Positions 8,231-18,502 of a stretch of DNA of 64,000 nucleotides are shown piece after piece. Origin of the DNA: Cellvibrionaceae bacterium (GTDB taxonomy: Bacteria > Pseudomonadota > Gammaproteobacteria > Pseudomonadales > Cellvibrionaceae). The notes under the pieces are model-generated. The model was not told where the DNA came from and made no database searches. It worked only from the letters and a program-made list of their open reading frames with translations. The stretch's first letter is position 1. Each line of letters opens with the position of its first letter. Both the position numbers and the translations under genes were made by a program. The stretch covers positions 1,001,465 through 1,065,464 of the forward strand of contig JANPZW010000013.1 of assembly GCA_024707385.1 (NCBI GenBank). Reading direction: 5' to 3'.

Positions 8231-9142
8231 TCAGATTTTCTTTTCTGAAACCTTGAATTTCTGGATCAGAATTTTGGCTAAGGCGCGCGTGGCAGGGCCG
8301 GCGTGAGCAGGCATGGTCGAAATCAAAGATAGGGGTATGCGTCGTTCCGAACCTATTTCCAGAGGTAAATTCACCAGCTCACCCTCCTTCAGATTGTGCG
8401 TAATTCTGTGTTCTGGAAGAAATGCGAAACCGAGTCCGGCCATTACAGTATCCACGCTGGTGGCAAAATGGCTCACGGTCCAACGCTGTTGCGCACCCAA
8501 CCACCCGGCATCCTGCTCGCGTTTGATTCCGCTATCCCGCACAACGATCTGGCGGTGATTTTTTAATTCGGCTTCGGTGATGTGCTTCATTTCAGCCAGC
8601 GGGTGCAATTTGTGCGCGACGGCTAACATACGCACCTCGATCAGCGGGTCGGCAAGAAACCCCGGTGGTGTTCTTGGGGTGATGGCAAGATCGCAACCGT
8701 GCCCTAGAACTGCCTCATCGGTGCCCGATAATGACGTTTCCAAAACTTTTATTCGGGTAAGTGGACTCAATGCGGAAAATTCCTGCAATGCGCATAGAAC
8801 CTGGGGCATGGGCGTTAATGCATCTGTGACCAAGGTAACCACTGTCTCCCAGCCGCTCGCCATATATTCGGCGGCTTGTTCGGTGGCATACGCCTGGTCC
8901 AACAAATTACTGGCGTATTGATAAAGTGCGGTTCCGGTCGGCGTGAGCACTGCTTTGCGTCCATCTTGCTCCAGCGCAGGGCTCGGCAGCACTTCGTTTA
9001 GACGGGCAATGGCATAACTGATACTGGACTGGCTTTTATTAAGAACTTCCGCAGCTCGTGCGTAAGTGCCTTCATCGACAACGGCCTTAAATGCAGCCCA
9101 GTGTTCGAGTGTGATTTTGGGTATCGGGTTGTTTTTGCGCAT
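8231..9142 (-). CDS. LysR-family transcriptional regulator
   Basis: A LysR regulator of about 303 residues. The N-terminal winged HTH reads ITLEHWAAFKAVVDEGTYARAAEVLNKSQ (in parts) with SSISYAIARLNE as the recognition region, followed by the usual linker helix and a periplasmic-binding-like effector domain (GCDLAITPR, GLGFAFLPEHRI). A longer frame is open to 9205, but the Met at 9142 fits the normal LysR N-terminus. The gene is divergent from azoreductase and pirin genes, with about 110 bp between them. LysR proteins usually control the divergent operon, so it probably responds to a redox or quinone-like signal. The ligand is not deducible. Confidence 0.9.
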   Translation of the reverse strand: MRKNNPIPKITLEHWAAFKAVVDEGTYARAAEVLNKSQSSISYAIARLNEVLPSPALEQDGRKAVLTPTGTALYQYASNLLDQAYATEQAAEYMASGWETVVTLVTDALTPMPQVLCALQEFSALSPLTRIKVLETSLSGTDEAVLGHGCDLAITPRTPPGFLADPLIEVRMLAVAHKLHPLAEMKHITEAELKNHRQIVVRDSGIKREQDAGWLGAQQRWTVSHFATSVDTVMAGLGFAFLPEHRITHNLKEGELVNLPLEIGSERRIPLSLISTMPAHAGPATRALAKILIQKFKVSEKKI

Positions 9143-9255
9143 TGGCCGGCATCCAGATCCATCGAAATTCCTGATCAATATACGCCAATAAATGCGGCAA
9201 TTCATCGGTTCGCCGCGCCTACACTGCTCCTCAACATCAAGAGGAGGATATTTTC

Positions 9256-9858
9256 ATGACCACTAAAATATTGCGTTTAGATACCAGTGTATTCAGCGAA
9301 CAGGGCTCGTCGAGCAGGCTCAACCAGGCGGTGACGGAAAAACTGGAACACCTGTATGGCGAGGTTGAAGTGCGCCATCGCGATCTTGCGCGCGAGCCAC
9401 TGCCGCATTTTTCTGCGGATGTCATCACGGCGTTGAACACTTCGGCGGAAGAGCGCACCGAGGAGCAAACAAGGCTCAAAGCGTTGGCGGATGAATTGAT
9501 CGACGAATTATTTGCCGCTGACATATTGGTGGTTGCGGCACCCATGTATAACTTTGGTATTCCATCCACCTTGAAAGCGTGGATCGATTATGTGGCAAGA
9601 GCCGGCGTGACGTTTCGCTACACAGCGGAAGGCCCAGAGGGGTTGGTAAAAGGCAAGACGCTTTATCTGGTTACCACAAGGGGCGGTATACATAAGGATC
9701 AAGAAACCGATAACGAAATTCCGTTTTTACAAACCTACTTCCGTTTTTTGGGCATCACCGATATTCGCACGATTTATGCGGAAGGTTTGGCAATGGCCCA
9801 GAAGGATGAACAATTCGCTGCCGCACTTGCGTCTGTCGATCAACTGGTGGCAGCCTGA
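9256..9858 (+). CDS. azoR: FMN-dependent NADH:quinone/azo reductase
   Basis: A 200-residue flavodoxin-like protein of the AzoR/AcpD family, of typical length. The N-terminus LRLDTSVFSEQGSSSRL is the FMN phosphate-binding loop. PMYNFGIPSTLKAWIDY is the family signature that contacts the flavin, and TTRGGI is the second FMN loop. These enzymes reduce quinones and azo compounds with NADH and protect against electrophile stress. AAGAGGAGG lies 8-10 bases before the ATG. The gene is followed at once by a pirin gene, probably one operon, and is divergent from a LysR regulator. Confidence 0.93.
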   Translation: MTTKILRLDTSVFSEQGSSSRLNQAVTEKLEHLYGEVEVRHRDLAREPLPHFSADVITALNTSAEERTEEQTRLKALADELIDELFAADILVVAAPMYNFGIPSTLKAWIDYVARAGVTFRYTAEGPEGLVKGKTLYLVTTRGGIHKDQETDNEIPFLQTYFRFLGITDIRTIYAEGLAMAQKDEQFAAALASVDQLVAA

Positions 9859-9889
9859 CGATATTTACAAAGAGCGGTTGGAGATGACT

Positions 9890-10741
9890 ATGACGATACG
9901 TAAACCGGTCGAAATGATCAGGGCACAGCCGGCGTCGGATGGCGCTGGTGTGAAAATGCTGCGGGTTTTCGGTGGTGGTCGGTCGGAGCGGTTTGATCCA
10001 TTTTTGATGTTGGATGAATTCGGCTCCAGGGAGGCGTCGGATTATATCGGCGGCTTTCCTCCTCATCCCCACCGGGGTTTTGAAACCATCACCTATATGT
10101 TACGTGGCAAGATGGAGCATCGCGACCATCTGGGCAACGTAGGCCTGCTCAACGACGGCGATGTGCAATGGATGACCGCAGGCCGTGGCATCATCCACTC
10201 CGAGATGCCGCGGCAGACAGAAGGCCAGATGCGCGGTTTTCAGGTGTGGTTGAATTTGGCGGCCGAAAATAAAATGACGCCAGCGCATTATGAAGATGTC
10301 GCCGGGGGCAAATTACCGCGTTATAGCGTCGGCAGAAGTGAGCTGATTGCGATTGCCGGAGATGCGAATCTGGATGGTCAGCAGATCACCGGCTATTTTC
10401 AGCGTGCGGACACACTGCCTTTGTATTGGGATGTGCATCTTGCTGAGGGCGACATCATGCGTGTACCGGTTCCTGCGGGGCATACAGCGCTGTTATATAC
10501 CTATGAAGGAAAACTCCGGCTGAACGAAACCCAGCTGCCGGCGCAGCATTTGTTGCGTTTGAATGATGAGGGAGATGTGCTGGTGGAAAATCCGGGGACT
10601 GAAACGGTGCGATTTATCCTTTTGGCTGGCAAGCCGCTGCGTCAACCGATCGTGCAATATGGACCTTTTGTGATGAATACGTCGGAACAGATCGAGCAGG
10701 CGCTGACGGATTATCGCTCCGGCAATTTCGGTCGGGTCTAA
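9890..10741 (+). CDS. Pirin family protein (bicupin)
   Basis: About 283 residues with the pirin signature: FDPFLMLDEFG, then the metal ligands in GGFPPHPHRGFETITYML, and MTAGRGIIHSEMP. Bacterial pirins are cupins; some act as quercetin 2,3-dioxygenase. The C-terminal cupin ends with RFILLAGKPLRQPIVQYGPF. The frame is open from 9776 within azoR, but GGAG at 9880-9883 favours the ATG at 9890; an ATG at 9884 is the alternative. It lies 31 bp after azoR and is followed by a strong terminator. The pairing with azoreductase suggests a role in quinone or flavonoid stress. Confidence 0.9.
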   Translation: MTIRKPVEMIRAQPASDGAGVKMLRVFGGGRSERFDPFLMLDEFGSREASDYIGGFPPHPHRGFETITYMLRGKMEHRDHLGNVGLLNDGDVQWMTAGRGIIHSEMPRQTEGQMRGFQVWLNLAAENKMTPAHYEDVAGGKLPRYSVGRSELIAIAGDANLDGQQITGYFQRADTLPLYWDVHLAEGDIMRVPVPAGHTALLYTYEGKLRLNETQLPAQHLLRLNDEGDVLVENPGTETVRFILLAGKPLRQPIVQYGPFVMNTSEQIEQALTDYRSGNFGRV

Positions 10742-10770
10742 AAGATTCGGAATAATGTGTTTAGGGAAAT

Positions 10771-10799
10771 AAAAAAGGCGGGTTCAACCCGCCTTTTTT
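10771..10799. terminator. Bidirectional Rho-independent terminator between pirin and lpxC
   Basis: AAAAAAGGCGGGTT, a short CA-containing loop, then AACCCGCCTTTTTT. It has A and T tracts on both sides, so it can serve the plus-strand pirin operon and the minus-strand lpxC. Confidence 0.9.
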
Positions 10800-10825
10800 G
10801 CGCCTGTGGTTTAGGACTAACTCAC

Positions 10826-11782
10826 TTAAGAGGCATTCATCAAGCTGAGCGAGGATTGCTCGCGCATAAAATCTGCCCAGATTTCGTGCGCTTGACGCAA
10901 CGGCATCATTTCCCACGCGTTGGAGGCGAACAGTTCGCGCAACAATTGATTGTTGAGCCTGTGGCCTGAGCGGTGACCTTTAAAATGGCCGATGACGTAG
11001 TGTCCCGCCAGTGACAGGTCGCCGACGGCGTCGAGGAATTTGTGGCGGACAAATTCATCTGCGTAACGCAGACCGTCACAATTCACCACTTTGTCGTTGG
11101 CAATCAGGATCGCATTGTCGAGTGAACTGCCGCGGGCGAGGCCGCGTCTTTTCAATGCCACCAAGTGCTCTTCAAAACCAAAGGTTCTCGCCCGCGCGAC
11201 TTCTTCGCAGAACAGCTGCGAAGTAAATGGCAGCGATAAACGTTGCCGGCCGATCAAACGCTGCGAGAACTCGATGGACATATCCAGCCATGGCACGGCA
11301 GACGGCAAGTACGACGCGCTGGCTTTATTTTCTGTGATGCCTACGGGGCGATTGATAACGATGACCTGGCGCTCTGCCCGCTGTTGCACCAAGCCTGCTT
11401 TATGGATCAATTCGATAAAAGGAGCGGCGCTGCCGTCCATGATGGGCACTTCCGGTGCATCGAGGACCACGCGGGCGTTATCCACGCCCGAGGCATTCAG
11501 TGCGGCCATCAAATGCTCGATGGTGCTGACTCGGATGCCGCTGGCATTGCTGATGGTGGTCGACAGCTCGGTATCGGTCACTTTATCCCAGCGAGCCAGC
11601 ACCACATTATCGGTATGGGTGACATCCCGGCGCACAAACTCAATGCCGGTATTCTCTTCCGCCGGTATCACGGACATCACTACGCGCAGCCCAGTGTGTA
11701 AACCGCGTCCCATGCAGACAAAGGAATCCGCCAGCGTTTGCTGTTTGAAGGACAAATCGGTATTGGCAAAAAATTCGCTCAC
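10826..11782 (-). CDS. lpxC: UDP-3-O-acyl-N-acetylglucosamine deacetylase
   Basis: A 318-residue LpxC, the zinc amidase that commits UDP-acyl-GlcNAc to lipid A synthesis in the cytoplasm. Visible motifs are GRGLHTG near the N-terminus, STIEHLMAAL (zinc His), APEVPIMDGSAAPF, ARARTFGF, and FVRHKFLDAVGDL with the His and Asp zinc ligands, then SGHRLNNQLL. Length is slightly above the E. coli enzyme because of ~13 extra N-terminal residues. It is not next to ftsZ/secM, the usual place in gammaproteobacteria, but near an FHA protein and a pirin gene. It could be a second copy or the only copy relocated; the window cannot say. Confidence 0.93.
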   Translation of the reverse strand: MSEFFANTDLSFKQQTLADSFVCMGRGLHTGLRVVMSVIPAEENTGIEFVRRDVTHTDNVVLARWDKVTDTELSTTISNASGIRVSTIEHLMAALNASGVDNARVVLDAPEVPIMDGSAAPFIELIHKAGLVQQRAERQVIVINRPVGITENKASASYLPSAVPWLDMSIEFSQRLIGRQRLSLPFTSQLFCEEVARARTFGFEEHLVALKRRGLARGSSLDNAILIANDKVVNCDGLRYADEFVRHKFLDAVGDLSLAGHYVIGHFKGHRSGHRLNNQLLRELFASNAWEMMPLRQAHEIWADFMREQSSLSLMNAS

Positions 11783-11942
11783 AACATCTCTCTCGGTAGT
11801 TCAACCTTGCGGTTGGTTGTGCCTCTGAGGCAGGCATTTTTCTCAGTCTGGATATAGTTTTAGACGAGAGCGCCTTAACGTGAGCTGAATAGGGCAAAAT
11901 CTTTTGCCAGGCCGGCCGGGGGCCGGGGGCGCGGGCGGGGTG

Positions 11943-12341
11943 TTATTCGGTGACGACCTTGTAGAGCAGCAGTTCAGGATCTTCGAGATCGATCCGCTGG
12001 CCGAGTTTAATGGTGCCCTGGCCGACGAGCGGGTAGTACTCGTTATGAATAAAGACGCTCTCGGCCCGCCCTGGGCGCACAAACGTACCATTGGTGCTGG
12101 TGTCCAGCAGTCCTACCTGGTGATCGCGCATCTGCAAAACACAGTGCCGCCGGGATATGGTGTCGCCGGAAATAGATAAGTCGCAGCTCTCCTCGTCGCG
12201 GCCTATATAAAAAGGCAGTTCTTCACGCTTGATCGCCGTCAGTTTGCCGCGATAAAACAGCTCGATCCGCACGAATTGCGCGATAACCACTTTGGCCGAG
12301 TTGGTGTTGAGACGAGTTGCGTAGGTTTTGTCATCAGACAT
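11943..12341 (-). CDS. FHA-domain protein
   Basis: A 132-residue protein consisting almost only of a forkhead-associated phosphothreonine-binding domain. The core motifs are FYIGRDEESCDLSISG (GR), ISRRHCVLQ (S..H) and LLDTSTNGTFVRPG (NG). There is no signal peptide or transmembrane segment. It lies upstream of lpxC on the same strand, separated by 160 bp that include a very G/C-rich patch (11906-11940). Single FHA proteins usually read Ser/Thr phosphorylation or act as scaffolds; no kinase gene is seen nearby, so the partner is unknown. Confidence 0.88.
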   Translation of the reverse strand: MSDDKTYATRLNTNSAKVVIAQFVRIELFYRGKLTAIKREELPFYIGRDEESCDLSISGDTISRRHCVLQMRDHQVGLLDTSTNGTFVRPGRAESVFIHNEYYPLVGQGTIKLGQRIDLEDPELLLYKVVTE

Positions 12342-12547
12342 GGCAAGAACTCTTTGGGCAGCATGGAGGCCAGGGCGGCGGCAATTCTGCCACGGCGCAA
12401 TTGTCAGCGGTAGAGTTGATTTCGCCCGCGCGGGGGCAGAAGCGGATTTGCGTGCCTTTTCTGCTGTTCAATTTGATTTAATTTGCTTCAGGTCATATTC
12501 AGCGGATGCTTGTCACGATTGGCTGGCCCTATCACGGAGAGTGCACC

Positions 12548-13072
12548 ATGAAATTGCTTCCAGTAACCCTGTTGATGTTTGTGTTGGGCTTGACTGCCTG
12601 TGAAGGTGGCGAAGAGCGCCACGTTCATTATTATTCGGGACCGGAGTTGTACGGCTTTAATATGATCGATTCCTACGATGTGGATACGGAGATTGATCAC
12701 ACCACTCCACTGGCTCTCCACCCATACGAGTACGAGGGTTTATTCGATTTGTCCTGGGATGTGGAAAGCCGCCGGGATTACTTCGTGGAAGTCAGCATTA
12801 ATGATAGGCCTGTGTGGAATGACTCCTTTGTCGTTGGATCGGATTTGTGTGGCGTAGGCTTGGCTTGCGCTTCCCTTGGAACGTTTGTATGCCGCTACAC
12901 CAGCGACTTTTATATGGGTTGTGGCCAATCGGTGGACGAGGCGGATTTCAATCTTATTTCTGTTTACGAGCTGATTGACGATTTACCGCAGCGGGTTTTT
13001 CTGAATTTGCGTGTTTGTGATACAGCGGGAGCGGGGTGCGAGACAAACAGTCTGGATGTCTGGCTTTATTAA
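12548..13072 (+). CDS. Putative lipoprotein, function unknown
   Basis: A 174-residue protein starting at ATG 12548 after GGAGAG. It has a lipoprotein signal peptide with lipobox LTAC and Cys at residue 18. The mature part is acidic and carries several Cys (around DLCGVGLACASLGTFVC, MGCGQS, RVCDTAGAGC), suggesting disulfides in the periplasm or on the surface. A segment with FDLSWDVESRRDYFVEVSIN suggests a beta-sandwich. I recognise no family. It stands alone between the divergent FHA gene and a hairpin. Confidence 0.75.
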   Translation: MKLLPVTLLMFVLGLTACEGGEERHVHYYSGPELYGFNMIDSYDVDTEIDHTTPLALHPYEYEGLFDLSWDVESRRDYFVEVSINDRPVWNDSFVVGSDLCGVGLACASLGTFVCRYTSDFYMGCGQSVDEADFNLISVYELIDDLPQRVFLNLRVCDTAGAGCETNSLDVWLY

Positions 13073-13090
13073 GATCTGGCTTTATTAAGA
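13059..13090. repeat. 16-bp tandem duplication over a stop codon
   Basis: TCTGGCTTTATTAAGA occurs twice back to back (13059-13074 and 13075-13090). The first copy contains the TAA of the lipoprotein gene, so the duplication does not change the protein. Confidence 0.9.
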
Positions 13091-13146
13091 ACATCTGCGG
13101 CTTTTTCGCGGTCGCATTATTTTTATTCATTTTCCTCAAACTTTAA

Positions 13147-13184
13147 CAACGGGCTCTGCGAGCCCGTTGCAGTCCGATTTTTTT
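13147..13184 (+). terminator. Probable terminator after the lipoprotein gene
   Basis: A perfect 10-bp stem CAACGGGCTC / GAGCCCGTTG with a TGC loop, followed 8 bases later by a run of seven T. The gap before the T-run makes it slightly atypical. Confidence 0.6.
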
Positions 13185-13219
13185 ATTTCCTCATACTATT
13201 TTTACTATTCGGTGGTCGT

Positions 13220-13239
13220 CAAATTTCTGTCGAAATTTG
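13220..13239. promoter_or_regulatory. Palindromic operator-like site upstream of the hybrid kinase
   Basis: A perfect inverted repeat CAAATTTC-TGTC-GAAATTTG about 190 bp before the next plausible start codon and 270 bp before the hybrid kinase start. Its symmetry and AT content resemble a dimeric repressor or activator site. There is no T-tract, so a terminator is unlikely. The binding protein is unknown. Confidence 0.35.
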
Positions 13240-13409
13240 CATAAAACTCTCTCCGCAAAGGTGTGCTGTTCGTTTTTTCCACACGCCGCCCCGGCTTTTT
13301 GTAATTTTTTGTGCCAGCTGGCGCATTGGACAGGGTGCATTACACTTAGAAGCGTGTGCCCACCGGACCACGGATTTAGATCTATATTCCATAATTCAGA
13401 AGGATTCCT

Positions 13410-13487
13410 ATGGCGAGCGTTAGCAGGTTATTGAGATTATCGGGTGATCTTGCAAGCCCGCGCCGCCTTTCACCATCTGCTGTCTGA
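13410..13487 (+). CDS. Possible 25-codon leader peptide before the hybrid kinase
   Basis: ATG at 13410 has a good ribosome site (AAGGA 6-7 bases upstream), while the hybrid kinase start at 13506 has none. The frame (MASVSRLLRLSGDLASPRR...) is Leu/Ser/Arg-rich and stops at 13487, 18 bp before the kinase ATG and in the same frame. It may be a translated leader coupling expression, or the remnant of the true N-terminus if further indels exist here. Confidence 0.3.
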   Translation: MASVSRLLRLSGDLASPRRLSPSAV

Positions 13488-13505
13488 ACGAGTCTGTTGT
13501 AGCTG

Positions 13506-16500
13506 ATGTTCGCGTCCCTAACCAGATCGAAGCCCTGCTCGCGCTGCCCGCCAGTCTGGGTCGTTTTGGCGTTGTTGCTGGTGCAGTTTTGGCAGGTTGC
13601 CGCGGCGAGCACCGGGGGTTGCGCTTTGAGCACGTGATGACTGAGAGCGGCGTGTCCGTGGCGGAGACCAACGCCATCGTCCAGGATCGCGAGGGGTTCA
13701 TCTGGATCGGCGGGAGCAACGGCTTGGTGCGCTACAACGGCCACAGCTACGACATGTTTCTGTACAACCCCAAGGACGTGCACAGCATCAGCAATAATTT
13801 TGTATGGGATCTGCTGGTCGACCGTCAGGGGCAGCTTTGGGTTGCAACCACCAATGGACTGAACCGCTTCGTACCCGAAACCCAATCTTTCGAGCGTTAT
13901 AACAATCGCCCCGACCAACCGGACAGCCTGATCAGCAATGACGTCTATACGCTGATGGAGGATCGGGACGGGCAGCTCTGGGTGGGGACGCGTCAGGGGC
14001 TTGACCGATTCGATCCGCGCACCAACCATTTTCAGCATTTCCGCCATAATCCTGAGGATCCGGGCTCGCTCAGCGATAACAGCATCACCGCGCTCTATCA
14101 GGACGCCCGTGGGATGATCTGGGTGGGGACTCAGCGGGGTTTGAACCTCTTCAATCCGCTCGATCAGACATTCAGTCTCTACCGTTACGATCAGCAGGGG
14201 CTGTTCTACGACCCCGCTATCAGCATCCGCGCCCTGGTGGAGGATGCCGACCATAACCTTTGGGTGGGCACCGACGAAGGGCTCTATCGATTCAATCAGA
14301 AATCCGGCGACGTGAGCCGCTATAGGAACGAGCCGGAAAACACCTCCAGCCTGACCGACAACCGCGTCTGGAATCTGCTGGTCGACAGCAAGCAACAGCT
14401 CTGGGTGACCACCGATCACGGCGGCCTGAATCTTTATCAGGGCGACGCGGATGGTTTTTTGCGTTACCGCCACGACCCCTATGACAGTTCCTCCTTGGCC
14501 AGTGACCAGGTGCGCGAGATTTTTGAGGACAGCGCCGGCGATTATTGGGTGGCCCTGTTTCCCTCGGGCGTAGATTATGCGGACCACACCGCCAGCGCCT
14601 TTACGGTTTATACACACACTCCGGAGGCTGCGCGCAGCATTAGCCACGACGCCATTCTCTCGATTGCGGCGGGCCCCGAGGGCAAGGTCTGGGTTGGCAC
14701 TGAGGGCGGCCTGAATCTATTCGATCCTGCGACCGGCGGCTTCCGCCAGTTTCGCCACCAGCCTGGCGAAAAAAACAGCCTGGGGGCGAATGCTGTGCTG
14801 GCCATCAGCCGCGATAGCGGCGGTCGCTACTGGTTTGGCACCTGGTCCGGCGGTTTGAACCTGTTTCAGCCGGAGACGGGCACCTTCCGGCGCTTTATGC
14901 CGGATACGGCGGAGCGCAACAGCGTGAGCAGCGCCTACATCTGGTCGCTCCTGGGCGACAGTAAGGGGCGCCTCTGGATCGGCACCGAAGCCGGGGATCT
15001 TGATCTGTTCGATCCCACCACCGAGACCTTCAGCCACTTCACGCCGGATCAGCAGAACCCCAAAGCGCTGAGCGGCGGGTTTATGCGCGCCATTGTCGAG
15101 GATCGCAGTGGAGTAATCTGGATCGGCACCCTGCACGGCCTGAACCGCTTTAACGAGGCTGACGAGACCTTTACCCGCTATCAACATCAGGCGGGTGATC
15201 CGGCAAGTCTTCCGCATAACAGTGTGGCCACCGTATTTGAGGACTCCCAGAGCCGCCTTTGGGTGGGTACGGAAAGCGGCCTGGCGTTGCTCACCGACCG
15301 CGATAGCGGCCGCTTCAAGACCTACAGCTCCGACCATGGGCTACCCAACGACTCGATCATGGGGTTGCGGGAGGATGCTCAGGGCTTTATCTGGATCAAT
15401 ACCCTCGGCGGTTTGAGCCGCTTCGATCCTGCCACGGAGCGCTTTACCAACTACAACCGGCTCAATGGATTGGCAGGCAACATCATGAACCGCCCGGCGA
15501 TACATTTTTCCGCCGCCGGCGAGATGTACGTTGGCAGTACCAAGGGCCTCACCCGGTTCCGCCCGGCGGAAGTTCAGGACAATGCCCTGGTACCACCGAT
15601 GGTGTTCACGTCCTTCCGCGTGTTCAATCAGGAGGTGGAGCTGGGGCCGGGCTCGCTGCTGGAGAAAAATATCCAGTACACGGACCATCTGGTGCTCGAT
15701 TACAAACAATCCATGTTCTCGCTGGATTTCGCCGCGCTGAGTTACCGCAATTCCGCGGCAAACCAGTACGCCTATCGCCTGCAGGGTTTCGATGATCAAT
15801 GGATCAACGCGGGCCGCAACCACAGCGCCACCTACACCAACCTCAATCCCGGCGACTACACCTTTACCGTAAAAGGCTCGAACAATAACGGTGTCTGGAA
15901 CGACGCCGGCCGCTCCCTGCGCATCACCGTGCTGCCGCCCCCCTGGCGCACCTGGTGGGCCTATGGCATTTATCTGTTGATCATCTTGGGCATTATTTAC
16001 GCCTTCGTGCAGTCGCAGCGTCGCAAAGTCGAATTCGAGAAACAGAAAGTCGCCCATCTACGCGCCATTGATAAATTGAAAGATGAATTTTTGGCAAACA
16101 CGTCGCACGAGTTGCGCACCCCTTTGAATGGCATCATCGGGCTCACCGAATCGCTGATCGACGATCCGAGTGCGGAGATGTCGGAAAAGGTGCGCAATTA
16201 TCTAAAGATGATCGCCGGCAGTGGGCGGCGTTTGTCGAACCTGATCAACGACATTCTGGATTTTTCCAAAATCAAGAATCAGGGAATGGAATTGCGCTTG
16301 GCGCCGACCAATTTTGCCAACGTCTGCGATGCCGTTTGCATCATGTCCCAGGCGCTGGCGGATAAAAAATCCATCCGCCTGATCAACGATCTGCCCGATG
16401 ACATGCCGCCAGTGCTGGCGGATGAGGATCGCCTGCAGCAAATTCTCTATAACCTGATCGGCAACGCCATCAAATTCACATTTACCGGGCACGTCAAAGT

Positions 16501-18502
16501 ATTCGCCAAATGGGACGATGAATTGGTCACGGTTTTTGTGGAAGACACGGGTATCGGCATTCCCGAGTCTGATCTCGGTTCAATTTTCGAATCCTTTACC
16601 CAGGCGCGTGGCGATGCGGCGCGGGAATTCGAAGGCACCGGTCTGGGCCTTGCGGTAGCGAAAAATCTGATTGAACTGCACGGCGGCTCCATTTCGGTGA
16701 TCTCGGAATTGAATAAAGGTTCGACCTTCCGCTTCACCCTGAAAATTTCTGATCAACCGGTCGCCCATCAGCAACGCGAAGCGGATTCCGCGGTGCGCCT
16801 GAATGCGGTGGTCGACGTATACGGCGATAGCGAAAGCGAGGTGGTGGTCACCGAATCGCCCAACGTGGATTCATGCAAATTTCACATTCTGGTGGTCGAT
16901 GATGACCCCATCAACCGGCAGGTGCTGATCGGCCAATTGTCGCTGCACGATTATCAGATCTCCGAAGCATCCAACGGCCAGGAGGCGGTGGAGAAAATCA
17001 AATCCGACGGTACCGTCGATCTGGTGTTGCTGGATGTAATGATGCCGCGCATGACCGGTTACGAAGCCGCGATGCAAATCCGCGCCATCAAACCGGTGCA
17101 TGAATTGCCGATTATTTTTATCACCGCCAAACATCTCGCATCGGACTTGGTCGCCGGATTTGTGGCGGGCGGCAATGATTTTCTGATCAAACCGGTTTCC
17201 AAAAACGAATTGTTGTCACGCACCAAAACGCACCTGCTGCTTATGGACGTTACACGCAATCTGGAAAATCTGGTCGAGGAGCGAACCAAAACCCTGGAGG
17301 AAGCGCAAAAGTCCCTAGAGACGGTCGACAACATCGTCAACCTCATCAACCAGCAGAGCAGTCTCGAAGGGCTGGCGCGCATCCTCCTGAAAGAATCCGC
17401 CAGCCTGCTCGGCAAGGATGCGGTGGGCGCCTTCTGGCTGCTCAACGAGCGCGGCAATGCCTACAACTTGATTTCGATTTATGGTGAGGACTCGGCGCCT
17501 CAGCTTTTACCCACCAGTATTCCGGCGAAAACGCTGGTGGCGGAAAACGGCGCCTGCGTGCTGGATTACGGCGTGCAGATAGTGGCGCCGGAAAATCTGG
17601 CCTTTGTCGCCCGTGCCAGCGAAAAAATCGACAGCGCTCTGGTGATGGCGATCGAGTCGGAGAATCAACTCGGCGCACTTATGGTATTTGGCAATCGCGT
17701 CGGCGCCGGTGCGTTTACCGAACGCGACCAGCAGCTTTTCGCGCGCATCGAGACCCACGCCATTTCCGCAGTGTCAAAAGCGCGCATGCTGGAGGCACTG
17801 CGCCGGCAGAACCAGAAGCTGGAGGAAATCAGCTACACCGATCAACTCACGCAGCTGCACAATCGCCGCCATTTGATTAAATACCTGCAAGGCGACATTG
17901 CCCTGTGCAAACGCCGCTATCAGGTGGCGGAATCCCAGCATCAATATCCGACGGATGCGGATCTGTTGTTCCTGCTGGTGGATATCGATCATTTCAAACC
18001 AGTAAACGATACCCACGGTCACAATGCCGGCGACATCATTCTGAAAAAATTCGCCACCGTGATGAAAAAAGTTTTCCGCGAATCCGACCATCTGATTCGC
18101 TGGGGCGGCGAGGAATTTTTGATTGTGGTGCGCTTTTTTGATCGCCGCGCCCTCCCCACTCTGGTGGAACGCTTCCGCCGCGACGTGGAGCAGATGGAAT
18201 TCGATATAGGCGGCGGCACCAAACTCAATATCACCTGCTCCATCGGTTTTGCGTGTTACCCCTTCTATCAGCACCAGCCGGAAGCCTACACCTGGGAACA
18301 GGTGGTGGAGATTGCCGACCACTGCCTGTACGCGGCGAAAAAGACGCGCCGCAACGCTTGGGTGGGCGTGCATGGCAACAGCGCGGATACCATCGCCCTT
18401 TCCTTTGAAGAGGTGTCGAGTGATATTCCCGCGGCCATTGCCAGCCAGAATCTCGTGTTGATGTCCAGCATCGATCCCGACCAGCCGCTGATCTGGGAAT
18501 AG
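13506..18502 (+). CDS. Two-propeller hybrid sensor kinase with receiver, GAF-like and GGDEF output (N-terminus frame-repaired)
   Basis: A giant one-protein signalling system. The main frame is open from 13589. The ATG at 13506 in another frame encodes a clear signal peptide (VWVVLALLLVQFWQ, cleavage after AAA) that joins it if one G is added to the G5 run at 13614-13618. Then follow 14 Reg_prop blades (pattern DxxGxxWVGTxxGLNRF), i.e. two seven-bladed periplasmic propellers, and a Y_Y_Y domain (QYAYRLQGFDDQW). A transmembrane helix lies near residue 790 of the 13589 frame, HisKA (NTSHELRTPLNG) near 838, then HATPase (GTGLGLAV). A receiver follows (VVDDDP, VLLDVMMPRMTGYE), then a GAF-like region and GGDEF from ~1414 with WGGEEF and an RESD inhibitory site five residues before it. 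Bacteroides hybrid systems of this shape sense polysaccharide fragments; here the output is c-di-GMP. The ligand is unknown. Confidence 0.88.
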
